Under the pieces are notes generated by a model. The model made no database searches. It was not told where the DNA came from and worked only from the letters and a program-made list of their open reading frames with translations. Shown here in pieces: positions 26,402 through 35,202 of a stretch of DNA of 64,000 bases. The stretch is from TMP-86 sp046347195 (GTDB lineage: Bacteria; Pseudomonadota; Gammaproteobacteria; Steroidobacterales; Steroidobacteraceae), in assembly GCA_046347195.1 (NCBI GenBank), contig JAXMGQ010000006.1, positions 1 through 64,000 of the forward strand, read 5' to 3'. Position 1 is the first letter of the stretch. Every line of letters starts with the position of its first letter. The position numbers and the translations under genes were made by a program.

Positions 26402-28875
26402 TCAATTGACCAGCATCGCCGGCGCTGCCCACGGCCGCGGCGCACACGGCCTTTCTGGTGACCACCTGCTCACGCACCGCGCTGCAGTTGCCGCCATCGC
26501 CGCAGCGAGATTACCATCGATGCGCCGTGCTGGTACCGCTGCTCATCCCCACCGCATCCTGCGAATCTGGTTGGTGCCCAGGGCGGCATTGACGACGGCG
26601 AGATCACCGCGGTCCGGCCCGACGGCGTGCTGGATGGAGCCGGCGCCGAAATTGACGCCGGGGAAGAACGAGCTGCTCCTGCCGGAATCGTTGAGCAGCC
26701 TGGCCGCAGTACTGGATGGCCAGCTGCGCGATGCCTACCTGGTGCGCGGACAGGAAGCCCTCCAGCGTCGGCGACACCCGGCAGCCGCTGCTGCACCGTC
26801 TGGAAGGTCTGGCTCACATTGGCATTGGTGGCCGGAATCGACGTGATGGCGGCCAGCGACTTGTTGATGCGGTCGAAGGTGCGCACACCGATGTCCGACA
26901 CCACCGTGCCATCGACCGGTGCCGGCGTGACCGGCACCGGCTCGGTCACCACGTGGGTCTTGGTGCCGAGCTGGTCGAAGCTCAGGAAGAAGGTGTCGAA
27001 CTTGGGACCCCAAGGCGGAATCGAGCACCATGCCGATCGGTGACAACAACTGGCCCTGCCCGGCGAAATAATTCGACGAGGTGACGGTGGTGTTCAGCGG
27101 AATGTATGCCTGTCCGATGTTCGACACGACACCGTTGATGCCGATGCGGATGCCCTTCACCACGATGCCGTCCGGCTTGGCCGACGGATCGAGCGAAATG
27201 AAGGTGGGCTTGTTGAACAGGTAGGAGTAGCTGTCGTACTGGCTGACCTCGAACATCACATAGGCCTTGGACACGCCCGTGGCCTGCTCGACGTTGAACA
27301 GCAGGAAGTACTTCTCGCCCACTCCGGCGGCAAAGTTCTGCTTGATCTGTACGTCCGAGAGCGCGCGGTTGTGGATCACGACCATTCTGACCACGCCGGC
27401 CCAGGAACGGTTGCTCGATACCTCGTTGCCGAGCACCAGCGCGAAGGTGTTGTCCCAGTTGCCGAGAGTGCCGCCGGTCTGCTTGTCGACATCGCCGCTG
27501 AACACGCCGTTCACGTAGATGCGCCGGCCGTTGACCGGATCAAAGGTGACCACGACATGCTGCAGCGAGGCCTGCGCCAGCCGCGCATCATCCGTGGTCG
27601 CCAGCGCCGGCATGCCGTTCCCGTCCGTCTGAGAGGAGCGCAGATACCCCTGATAAGTGAATCCTGGACTGCGCGAGCGTGAAATTGCGCGCGTCGGTTC
27701 CGCCGGAATGGCCGACGATGAAGGTCAACTCTGGGCCACGTTGGCCGGTGCCACCCAGGCCTCGATGGTGAACTCCCCGGTAGCGAGGATCATGTCATGG
27801 AGCTTTTTGCTGGCACCGGTCGCGGCCTGGGCCTTGCTTCCCGCGGCAAAACTCAGGCCCCAGCCACCGACCCAGCTGACATTGCCGGACAGCGTGAGAT
27901 CCGCCGCCGGATCGACGCCGCTGGTGTCGTAGGCGGTGAAGTCCTTGCCGGTCCGGAACTCGTACTTGGCGATGGCATTGGAGTCGAAGCGGCTGCCGCC
28001 ACTGGCGACGGTGCCATCGTACATGTTCAACGCCTTGCTGATGACCAACGCCGGATCGACATTGGTCACCGGCACCTGGTTGGCGAATGCGGTGATGGCA
28101 TCCTGCATGGTCTGCGATGCCAATACGCAGTTGGCATTCCAGCAGTTGTGAGATTCCTCGCGCAGCCGGATCACCAGGCGTGACTGCGCAGGGTTGTCCA
28201 GATTCATTTTCATGCGTGCCGCGGCATAGGCTTCATTCAAATCGGAAGACGCAAAGAACGGCGACTCCGGGGCCGCTGCCGCGTGCGAATGACAGGCCGC
28301 GCAGTGCTGTGTCAGCAGCGGATATACCGTGCTGGAGAACGCCCTGATCACTGGGGAATTCCTTGCCACCGCCGGCATCCTTCATAACCGGGGCGGTGAG
28401 CTCGATCTGGGTTCCGCCGCCAGCCGAGGCGCCGGCCCAGTTGGTGATCCAGGTGGTAAGGATCGAGGCGCAGGCGCTCGGATCGGCCAGCCAGCAGTTG
28501 TGACCACCTCCCACCTTGGCAACGATGCGGGAAGTTTTCGGATCGGAGAGATTGACCACGGTGTTGGCCTGCGTATACGCCAGGTTCACATCGTCGTTAC
28601 GCGCGAAATTCGGCGCCTGCCCGGGCGAGCCGGCGTTGTGACACTGGCCGCAACGGTTGGTCGAGCGCACGTTGTCCCAGAAGTTGATCTTGAAGGCCTG
28701 CACGTCCGCCGTCGCCGGCGCGGGACCGGCGTAGTCCGAGCCCGAGGTGACCGGCACCACCGGATTCGCGGTCACCGGCGCACCGCCCCGCGCCGCAGGC
28801 GCTGAGCACGAGCGTCGCCGACATCACCAGCCACATCCCCAACGTCGAGAGCTTCATGTTGAATGCCTTGTTCAT
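26402..28875 (-). pseudogene. Lipoprotein with two cytochrome c motifs and a LamG-type domain, multiple frameshifts
   Basis: Reconstructed outer-envelope lipoprotein of about 820 residues. The start MNKAFNMKLSTLG leads to a lipobox ending LVLSAC (C27). Two c-type heme motifs follow: NRCGQCHNAG and, in a second frame, QHCAACHSHA. Each is followed by a similar block with GHNCWLADPSACAS or SHNCWNANCVLAS, suggesting a duplicated cytochrome domain. A LamG/concanavalin-like domain comes next (ATGEFTIEAWVAPANVAQS, RIYVNGVFSGD, NRALSDVQIKQNF), then a C-terminal region with RTFDRINKSLAAITSIP. Frame changes lie near 28790, 28365, 27725, 27010, 26750 and 26420. A role in surface redox or substrate binding is inference from the domain mix. 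Confidence 0.68.
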
Positions 28876-28886
28876 GGTGATGGTCC

Positions 28887-30101
28887 TCACGAACCCATGC
28901 AGTAGACCGCCGAGTCGGCAAATACCTGCTTGAGCTTGTAGCCGCTCTTGAACTTGCCGATCATGGAATTGACCTGATCGCGGTCGGCCTGGTTGGTGGG
29001 GACGCGGTAGCACACGGTCTTGAACACCTTCTCGACCTGGCAGCGCGCGAACGCATCGCTCTTCGCGAGTTCCAGCCCCATCGACTTCGCGCCGTCGCCC
29101 GAATGGGCGGAGCCGGACGCCCAGCCCAGGACCTGGTTGGGACCGGCGATCCAGCGGTTTTCCCAGTGATCGTCCGGCGTCACATAGCCAGACTTGAAGT
29201 TGTCGGAGTTGATCAGGTACTTCGGCTGCACCTGGCCGGCGGTGTACACGATCTTGCCGGCGGTGTCGTCGTAGTTGTAGTAGGCAAAGGCCTGGGTCAG
29301 CGGCTCCATGCCGCTGTGGCAGCCCATGCAGACGTTGAGATACAGGCGACTGTCACCACCGGGGCTGCGGCTCACGTCCTGGCGGACGCGGTCCGGCGGG
29401 CGGGTTGGATCGATGAGACTGCCCAGGTCGCGACACAGGTGATTGCGTACGGTGAAACTGAACATCGCCCGGTTGGTGCCGTTGATGAAGAAGGCCTGCG
29501 CCGCGGCGCGGGAAGTGATGACGCCGGCGGTGGCCGCGGCCGGCAACCCGCTCACCGAGGACTGCGTGGTCGACTGCAGCGCCGTCTTGAGGTCGGCGCC
29601 GCTGTTCTCGAGTTGCTCATACATGTCGTTGTTGGCCGGCGAGTACGAGGCGGTCACGCCGGACAGCCCCGGCTTGGCGACGTACACGAGGTCGGCCGAC
29701 AGGAGCGTGGAGAAATCCACGTCATCGCGCACCATGCCGATGACCGTGGCCACGTAGTCGTTCAGCGGCGCGAACGCCGTCTGTGCGCGGTTGGTCCAGG
29801 GCATCGCCAGGTTCTTCAGCGTGACGTTGTAGAAGTTCGGGTTGTCGAGCGCGATCTGCGCAGCGGCATCCGCGGAAGGCGCCGCGGCCATCTGCGTCAG
29901 CACCGCATCCGAGGGCGGCACGCCGGCGATGCGGTCGTGGATGCGCTTGGCCTGGTCGCGCGTGACCGCGCCGACGGACCCCGCCAGCGCGAGGCTCGCG
30001 GCCAGGGCCGCACACAGCGCGGACCGCGGCATCGCGGGCAATCGCGAGGCGCGCGTCGTCTCGTTCAATGCAGTCGGCATCCCGGTTTTCATAATGCTCA
30101 T
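28887..30101 (-). CDS. Exported mono-heme cytochrome c-like protein
   Basis: Exported protein of 404 residues with a signal peptide after an N-terminal extension (cleavage near LALAGSVGAVT, residue 45). One c-type heme motif is present, CMGCH at residues 258-262 (LYLNVCMGCHSGMEP). The remainder includes a region of SPANNDMYEQLENSG and a C-terminus with SAVYCMGS. It has no long hydrophobic segments after the signal, so it is periplasmic or surface-located. Start alternatives are ATG 30101 and ATG 30092; neither changes the signal. It precedes the LamG/cytochrome lipoprotein by 11 bases and is divergent from the di-heme lipoprotein gene. I do not recognise a named family with confidence. Confidence 0.78.
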   Translation of the reverse strand: MSIMKTGMPTALNETTRASRLPAMPRSALCAALAASLALAGSVGAVTRDQAKRIHDRIAGVPPSDAVLTQMAAAPSADAAAQIALDNPNFYNVTLKNLAMPWTNRAQTAFAPLNDYVATVIGMVRDDVDFSTLLSADLVYVAKPGLSGVTASYSPANNDMYEQLENSGADLKTALQSTTQSSVSGLPAAATAGVITSRAAAQAFFINGTNRAMFSFTVRNHLCRDLGSLIDPTRPPDRVRQDVSRSPGGDSRLYLNVCMGCHSGMEPLTQAFAYYNYDDTAGKIVYTAGQVQPKYLINSDNFKSGYVTPDDHWENRWIAGPNQVLGWASGSAHSGDGAKSMGLELAKSDAFARCQVEKVFKTVCYRVPTNQADRDQVNSMIGKFKSGYKLKQVFADSAVYCMGS

Positions 30102-30372
30102 CCAGATGGCGTGTGTGGAAAACTCGACTGGCGGCGATCTTACGCAGCCACGAACGCGCGCCGGAATGTCTCACCCGGCCGACGTCGGCGTTCGGAGACA
30201 GTAACGGCTCGCATTCAACGGCTAATATGCTGATTCGAGGGCGAGAGTTCTTCTGTGAGTGTGTTAACAGAATCAGGACGTGCATCGAAGCGATGATGTC
30301 CGCATGACGCGCACACCGAACTCGCCCGCCGGAAAATCAGCGGCCTGCGATGGCCTTCGGGTGCAAGCCAAC

Positions 30373-33045
30373 ATGGACAAGAAATCCGCCTGTGATCTGC
30401 GACACACTTCGCGCGAGCGCCGCTCCAACGGCCGCTCGTGCGCGCTGCTTGCCATATTGCTGCCGGCCATCGCCCTGATCGGCGCCTGCAGCAGCGGCAC
30501 CAGCGGTCACGCGCCCGGACTCGCCGGCGGCCAGATACCCGATCCCGTCACGCTCGACTACCCGCTCGCCTACGTGAAGCGTTCGATCCCGCAGCGGGAC
30601 ATCGACGTGCGCGACCTCATCCGCTCCACCGCGGGCGGTGACCTCTACGTTCGCGACAAGGCCAGCGCCAGCGGCGTCGAGACCAACATCACCAAGGACA
30701 TCACCCAGGGCCAGGGAGACGTCAAGGACCTCGATGTCTCGCCGGAAGGCACGAGCATCGTGTTCTCCTTGCGCCTGCCGCTGCTGCCCAACGCGACCGA
30801 TGACCAGCAGCCCACCTGGAACGTCTGGGAGTACGACGCGAAGGCGAAGGTGCTGCGCCGGGTCATCCAGGATGACATCACCGCCGAGAAGGGCCACGAC
30901 GTCTCGCCGCACTACCTGCCCGACGGACGCATCGTGTTCTCCTCGACGCGCCAGAACACCTCGCGCGCGATCCTGCTGGACGAGGGACGCCCGCAGTACG
31001 CCGCCCAGACCGATGACCGCCAGCGGCCGGCATTCCTGCTGCACGTGATGAACGCGGACGGCTCGGACATCCACCAGATCAGCTTCAACACCAACCATGA
31101 CTTCGCGCCGTCGGTGCTGAACAACGGCCAGATCGTGTTCTCGCGCTGGGACCGCGGCGCCGGCGGAGACCGCATCAACCTGTACCGCGCCAATCCCGAC
31201 GGCACCGGCATGGAGCTCTACTACGGGCAGTACAGCCATGCCACCGGCACCAACAACTCCATCGTGCAGTTCCTGAACGCGCGCACCCGCCCGGACAACC
31301 AGCTCCTCGTACTCACCCGCCCCTTCCTCGGCACGCAGCAGGGCGGCGACATCACGAAGATCGACGGCGAGCGGTTCGTGGAAATCAACCAGACGACGCT
31401 GGCGGCGGCCGGCACCCCGGGACCGGGCCAGCTTCCGGCGACCACGGTCGATGTCAGCACCGTCGCCGACCAGCCTTCGCTCGGCGGGCGCTTCGCCTCG
31501 GCCTTCCCGCTGTTCGATGGCACCAACCGCATGCTGGTGAGCTGGTCGCCCTGCTTCGTGCTGGACGCGAGCGTGACGCCGGCCGCGACCAAGGTGTGCG
31601 ATGAAACCAACACCGCCGGCGCCAACGTGCAGCTCGCCCCGCCCCAGTACACCATCTGGGTGTACGACCTCGACACCAACACGCTGCGCCCCATGTTGCC
31701 GGCCGAGGAAGGCAAGATGATCGTCGATCCGGTCATCCTGCAGCAGCGCACGCCGGCCCCGCCGGTCATCCGCGACAAGGTGCCCGGCGTCGACGTCGAC
31801 AAGAACCTCGCCGCCGAAGGGGCGGGGCTGCTGGTGATCCGCAGCGTCTACGACTTCGACGGCATCGACACGGCCCGGCCCAGCATCGCGGCCATGGCGG
31901 ATCCGAAGCAGACCACCGCGGACCAGCGTCCCGACAGGTTCGTGCGGGTGGAGAAGCCGGTGAGCATCCCGGATCGCATGGTGCGAGACGTGCCGGGCTT
32001 CGCCTTCGGGCCTGCCGGCCTGGGCATGCGCGAGATCCTCGCCTACGCGCCGGTGGAACCCGATGGCTCGATCAAGATCAAGGTGCCGGCCAACGTGCCC
32101 TTCGCCATCAGCGTGCTCGACAGGAACGGGCGGCGGGTGGGACAGCGGCACGGAAGCTGGCTGCAACTGCTGCCGGGCGAGGTGCGCACCTGCAGCGGCT
32201 GCCACGATGCCAACAAGCAGACCGCGCATGGACGTGACGGGTTGAGCACCTCGGTGAACGCGGGTGCCGCCACCACCGGACAGCCCTTCCCCAACACAGA
32301 CCCGGCCATGTTCGCCGATTTCGGTGAGATCATGGCCGAGACCCGGGCGCGCATCTCCTGCGCGAGCGCCGCGGGCTGCTCGATGATCCCGAGCGCGAAC
32401 CTCATCTATGATGATGTGTGGACGGACCCGGTGGCGGCGGGCCGCGCCAAGGACGCAAGCTTTGCGTATCTGTATTCGGACCTTACGACACCGGCGCCCA
32501 TCAACGGCAACTGCCTGCCGACCTGGAGCGGGCGCTGCCGCATCACGATCCACTACCTGCAGCACCTCCAGCCGATGTGGAATACGCCCCGCCAGACGCT
32601 GGCGGCCGACGGCGTCACGGTGCTCACCGACCACACCTGCATCCTGTGCCACAACACCCGCGATGCCGCCGCCACGACGCAGGTACCCGCGGGACAACTC
32701 GACCTGACCGATGGCGTGTCGAACGCGGACCCCAACGTGGTCACCTCGTATGAGCAACTGCTGTTTGCTCATGACCAGCAAGAGCTTATTATGGGCGCGC
32801 TGCAGGATGTTATGGTAAACGGGCCGGTGGATCCGGTGACCGGCCTGCCCACCCAGGTGCCGGTGGTGTTGCCGGGAAGCATGAACGCGGGAAGCGCCGG
32901 TGCCTCCACGGCGTTTTTCAGCCGCTTCGACACGGGCGGCAGCCATGCGGGTTGGTTGTCGCCCGCCGAACTGAAGATGATCGCTGAATGGCTAGACATC
33001 GGAGCCCAGTACTACAACGATCCCTTCGTCGCACCAGCGAACTGA
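30373..33045 (+). CDS. Di-heme beta-propeller lipoprotein, HzsA-related
   Basis: Surface or periplasmic lipoprotein of 890 residues. The signal peptide ends in lipobox ALIGAC (C39). TolB/PD40-like propeller repeats are visible (VKDLDVSPEGTSIVFSLRLP, VSPHYLPDGRIVFSSTR, FAPSVLNNGQIVFSRWD). Two c-type heme sites follow at CSGCH 607-611 and CILCH 756-760. This layout resembles the alpha subunit family of hydrazine synthase (HzsA-related), but nothing else here suggests anammox, so the reaction is unknown. I start at ATG 30373 because it places the hydrophobic core closest to the N-terminus; ATG 30304 and GTG 30280 are in frame. A TAATAT at 30223-30228 is a possible -10. It heads a plus-strand set with beta-barrel and TlpA genes. 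Confidence 0.82.
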   Translation: MDKKSACDLRHTSRERRSNGRSCALLAILLPAIALIGACSSGTSGHAPGLAGGQIPDPVTLDYPLAYVKRSIPQRDIDVRDLIRSTAGGDLYVRDKASASGVETNITKDITQGQGDVKDLDVSPEGTSIVFSLRLPLLPNATDDQQPTWNVWEYDAKAKVLRRVIQDDITAEKGHDVSPHYLPDGRIVFSSTRQNTSRAILLDEGRPQYAAQTDDRQRPAFLLHVMNADGSDIHQISFNTNHDFAPSVLNNGQIVFSRWDRGAGGDRINLYRANPDGTGMELYYGQYSHATGTNNSIVQFLNARTRPDNQLLVLTRPFLGTQQGGDITKIDGERFVEINQTTLAAAGTPGPGQLPATTVDVSTVADQPSLGGRFASAFPLFDGTNRMLVSWSPCFVLDASVTPAATKVCDETNTAGANVQLAPPQYTIWVYDLDTNTLRPMLPAEEGKMIVDPVILQQRTPAPPVIRDKVPGVDVDKNLAAEGAGLLVIRSVYDFDGIDTARPSIAAMADPKQTTADQRPDRFVRVEKPVSIPDRMVRDVPGFAFGPAGLGMREILAYAPVEPDGSIKIKVPANVPFAISVLDRNGRRVGQRHGSWLQLLPGEVRTCSGCHDANKQTAHGRDGLSTSVNAGAATTGQPFPNTDPAMFADFGEIMAETRARISCASAAGCSMIPSANLIYDDVWTDPVAAGRAKDASFAYLYSDLTTPAPINGNCLPTWSGRCRITIHYLQHLQPMWNTPRQTLAADGVTVLTDHTCILCHNTRDAAATTQVPAGQLDLTDGVSNADPNVVTSYEQLLFAHDQQELIMGALQDVMVNGPVDPVTGLPTQVPVVLPGSMNAGSAGASTAFFSRFDTGGSHAGWLSPAELKMIAEWLDIGAQYYNDPFVAPAN

Positions 33046-33049
33046 CCTG

Positions 33050-33799
33050 ATGCGACGCCTGCTGCCGTTGATCTTGTTGGTGCAGGCGTTGCTGGCGATC
33101 CCCGCCCACGTCGATGCCCGAACCCCGAAGCGTCCGCCCCTGGAAGTCATGGTGACGGAAGCCTTCGTCGAGATGCATTCGGGTCCCGGCCGGGGCTACC
33201 CGGTCACCTACGTGGTGGGCCGTGGTGAGGCGGTGCAGGTGCTCTACAGCCGCACCGACTGGTTCAAGGTGCGCGCACCGCGCGGGCAGGAAGGCTGGGT
33301 GCGCCGCGAGGAACTCGCGAAGACGCAGCTCGCCGACGGCAGCCCCGCCCCGATCCCGCCCTACCCGGACTTCGCCACGCACCGCTGGGAGCTGGGCGCC
33401 GGCTACGGCGTCTACAACCACCAGAACCTGGTCGCAGCCTACGTCGATCGCGCCATCACCGAGAGCCTGGACGTGGAGCTCACCCTGCAGCAGGCGCTGG
33501 GCACCATCGACAACCGCTACCTCGCCACCATCGGCATCCGGCACACCTTCATTCCCGAGTGGAGATGGCTCTCGCCCACGGCGGGGCTCGGGACCGGCGT
33601 GCAGTACATCGACAAGAGCACCCCGCCCCAGCCGCTCGACAAGACCAACCAGGTCGCCTACGTGACCCTCGGCCTGCGCGGCTTCATCACCAAGAAATTC
33701 ATGTGGCGCCTCGACTGGCGCAATTACGTCGTCTTCACCAAGGAAAACGACAACAAGGAACCCGAAGAATGGAAATTCGCCTTGGCAGTGTTCTTCTGA
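33050..33799 (+). CDS. SH3-domain outer-membrane beta-barrel protein
   Basis: Exported protein of 249 residues, signal peptide cleaved near PAHVDA (residue 24). Residues 33-85 form a bacterial SH3 domain (VTEAFVEMHSGPGRGYPVTY, WFKVRAPRGQEGWVRREEL), which usually binds peptidoglycan peptides. The rest, from HRWELGAGYGVYNHQNL, is a small outer-membrane beta-barrel ending in an aromatic-rich strand with terminal Phe (EWKFALAVFF), the classic BAM recognition end. It starts 5 bases after the HzsA-like gene and overlaps the next gene by 31 bases. Together they look like an outer-membrane anchoring pair. Confidence 0.85.
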   Translation: MRRLLPLILLVQALLAIPAHVDARTPKRPPLEVMVTEAFVEMHSGPGRGYPVTYVVGRGEAVQVLYSRTDWFKVRAPRGQEGWVRREELAKTQLADGSPAPIPPYPDFATHRWELGAGYGVYNHQNLVAAYVDRAITESLDVELTLQQALGTIDNRYLATIGIRHTFIPEWRWLSPTAGLGTGVQYIDKSTPPQPLDKTNQVAYVTLGLRGFITKKFMWRLDWRNYVVFTKENDNKEPEEWKFALAVFF

Positions 33800-34440
33800 T
33801 CGCGCTCCTCCTGCCGGGGTGCAGCTGGTTCCACCGGGGTCACAAGGCCCAGCCCGAGATCGTGGCCGAGACGCCCGAGGCGGACCCGTCCATCATCGAG
33901 CCGCAGGTGCAGCGCCGCGTGATCAAGACGCCGAAGATCAAGGCGAAGAACTTCGAGCTGGGCGCCAACTTCGGCGCGCTCAGCATCCAGGATTTCGGCA
34001 CCAATCCGATCTACGGCGCCCGGCTCGCCTACCACGTCACCGAGGACATCTTCCTGGAGGGCAGCATCGCGCGCTCGAAGGCCGGCACCACCAGCCTGCA
34101 GGACGTGTTCCCGAACATCACCGTGCTGAGCGAATCCGGGAGACGCTTCACTTACTACGACCTCGACCTGGGTTACAACGTGCTGCCCGGCGAGGTATTC
34201 CTCGGCCGCGGGCGTGCCTTCAACACCGCGCTGTACGCGGTGGTGGGCATGGGAGCCGTGAAGTTCGCGGAGCAGGACAAGTTCGCGCTCAACTTCGGCG
34301 TGGGGTCCCGGATCCTCATCACCGACTGGCTCGACATGCACCTGGACGTCAAGGACCACGTGTTCGAGACCGACATCACCGGACGGACCAAGAACGTCCA
34401 CAACATCGAGGCCACGCTCGGCTTCGCCTGGTTCTTCTGA
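33769..34440 (+). CDS. Outer-membrane beta-barrel lipoprotein
   Basis: Protein of 223 residues with a lipoprotein signal (MEIRLGSVLLIALLLPGC, lipobox LLPGC at about residue 18), a short polar linker with PQVQRRVIKTPKIKAKNFEL, and an eight-strand-like outer-membrane beta-barrel domain (FELGANFGALSIQDFGTN, YGARLAYHVTEDIFLEGSIA) ending in FAWFF. This matches the outer-membrane beta-barrel domain seen in myxobacteria and some gammaproteobacteria. It starts inside the preceding barrel gene in another frame. A lipidated N-terminus on a barrel is unusual and may mean the linker is tethered to the inner leaflet. Confidence 0.85.
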   Translation: MEIRLGSVLLIALLLPGCSWFHRGHKAQPEIVAETPEADPSIIEPQVQRRVIKTPKIKAKNFELGANFGALSIQDFGTNPIYGARLAYHVTEDIFLEGSIARSKAGTTSLQDVFPNITVLSESGRRFTYYDLDLGYNVLPGEVFLGRGRAFNTALYAVVGMGAVKFAEQDKFALNFGVGSRILITDWLDMHLDVKDHVFETDITGRTKNVHNIEATLGFAWFF

Positions 34441-34458
34441 AGATCGCTGGAGGTTTCC

Positions 34459-34968
34459 ATGAAACGTTCGAACTCCTCCCTGCTCAAGCGAATGGCGCTG
34501 GTCCTGCTGGTCGGCGCAGGCGCCGGGCTGTCCATCGCCGGCGATGTCAATGTGCCCGCGAGCGACTTCTCGCTCGCGACGCCCGCCGGCCAGCCGCTCA
34601 CCTTGAGCCAGTACAAGGGCAATGTGGTGCTGGTGAACTTCTGGGCCACCTGGTGCGGGCCCTGCCAGCAGGAGATGCCGCTGCTCGACCAGATGTACCG
34701 CAAGTACAAGCCGGCCGGCTTCACGCTGATCGGCGTGAACGTCGACAAGGACGCCCCGCCGGTGAAGGAACTGCTGGCGCGCAAGCCGGTGAGCTTCCCC
34801 GTGGCGCTGGATCCGGAGAACACCGTAAGCAAGGCCTACCACGTGGCCGACATGCCGAGTTCGGTGCTCATCGACCGCAAGGGCGTGGTGCGCTACGTGC
34901 ACCGCGGCTACCGGCCCGGCGATGAGAACGAGTACCTGGACCGCATCCGGCAGTTGATCCGCGAATGA
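34459..34968 (+). CDS. TlpA-family thiol:disulfide oxidoreductase (intact CXXC)
   Basis: Exported thioredoxin-like protein, 169 residues, signal region residues 1-28. The active site WCGPC is intact (C66, C69 in NFWATWCGPCQQEMP), and the cis-proline loop reads DMPSSVLIDRKGVVRY. TlpA/ResA proteins reduce disulfides or apocytochrome heme-binding cysteines in the periplasm. It stands in a set with at least three c-type cytochrome proteins and is coupled (ATGA) to a cysteine-tailed lipoprotein gene, so apocytochrome or DUF4266 cysteines are plausible substrates. It shares the layout of the cysteine-free TlpA-like protein at 23807-24313, suggesting an ancestral duplication; not tested. Confidence 0.92.
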   Translation: MKRSNSSLLKRMALVLLVGAGAGLSIAGDVNVPASDFSLATPAGQPLTLSQYKGNVVLVNFWATWCGPCQQEMPLLDQMYRKYKPAGFTLIGVNVDKDAPPVKELLARKPVSFPVALDPENTVSKAYHVADMPSSVLIDRKGVVRYVHRGYRPGDENEYLDRIRQLIRE

Positions 34969-35201
34969 ACGCGCATTCCGCAAGGCTGGTCATGGGCGCG
35001 CTGCTGGCGATGGCGGCCGCAACGGGCTGCAGCAGCATCAAGCCCTGGGTCAAGCCATACGAACGCGACCGGCTCGCCGATCCCATCATGTCCTGGGACC
35101 GCGATGCGCTTTCCTCGCAGTACGAGGACCACATCTACGAAGCGCGAGAGGGCTCGCGCGGCGCCACCGGGACCGCCGGCGGCGGATGCGGCTGCAACTG
35201 A
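34965..35201 (+). CDS. DUF4266 small lipoprotein with C-terminal Cys motif
   Basis: Lipoprotein of 78 residues: signal MNAHSARLVMGALLAMAAAT, lipobox ending in GC (CSSIKPWVKPYERDRLADPI), and the conserved PIMSWDRDALSSQYEDHIYE. The tail is glycine-rich and ends GGGCGCN, two cysteines at the extreme C-terminus. TlpA-DUF4266-DUF3570 is a recurring trio; its job is not established, though it often keeps company with exported redox proteins. The paired terminal cysteines next to an active TlpA suggest a disulfide that is cycled or a metal/heme site. The start overlaps the TlpA stop (ATGA). Confidence 0.85.
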   Translation: MNAHSARLVMGALLAMAAATGCSSIKPWVKPYERDRLADPIMSWDRDALSSQYEDHIYEAREGSRGATGTAGGGCGCN

Positions 35202-35202
35202 C

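Noticed and set aside
30337..32946. Minus-strand open frame of about 870 codons
   Set aside because: Antisense to the di-heme propeller gene, which has a signal peptide, propeller repeats and two CXXCH motifs in the plus frame.
30373..33045. True hydrazine synthase and anammox metabolism
   Set aside because: Only a distant alpha-subunit-like layout is present, with no beta/gamma subunits or hydrazine oxidation genes; genome type does not fit.
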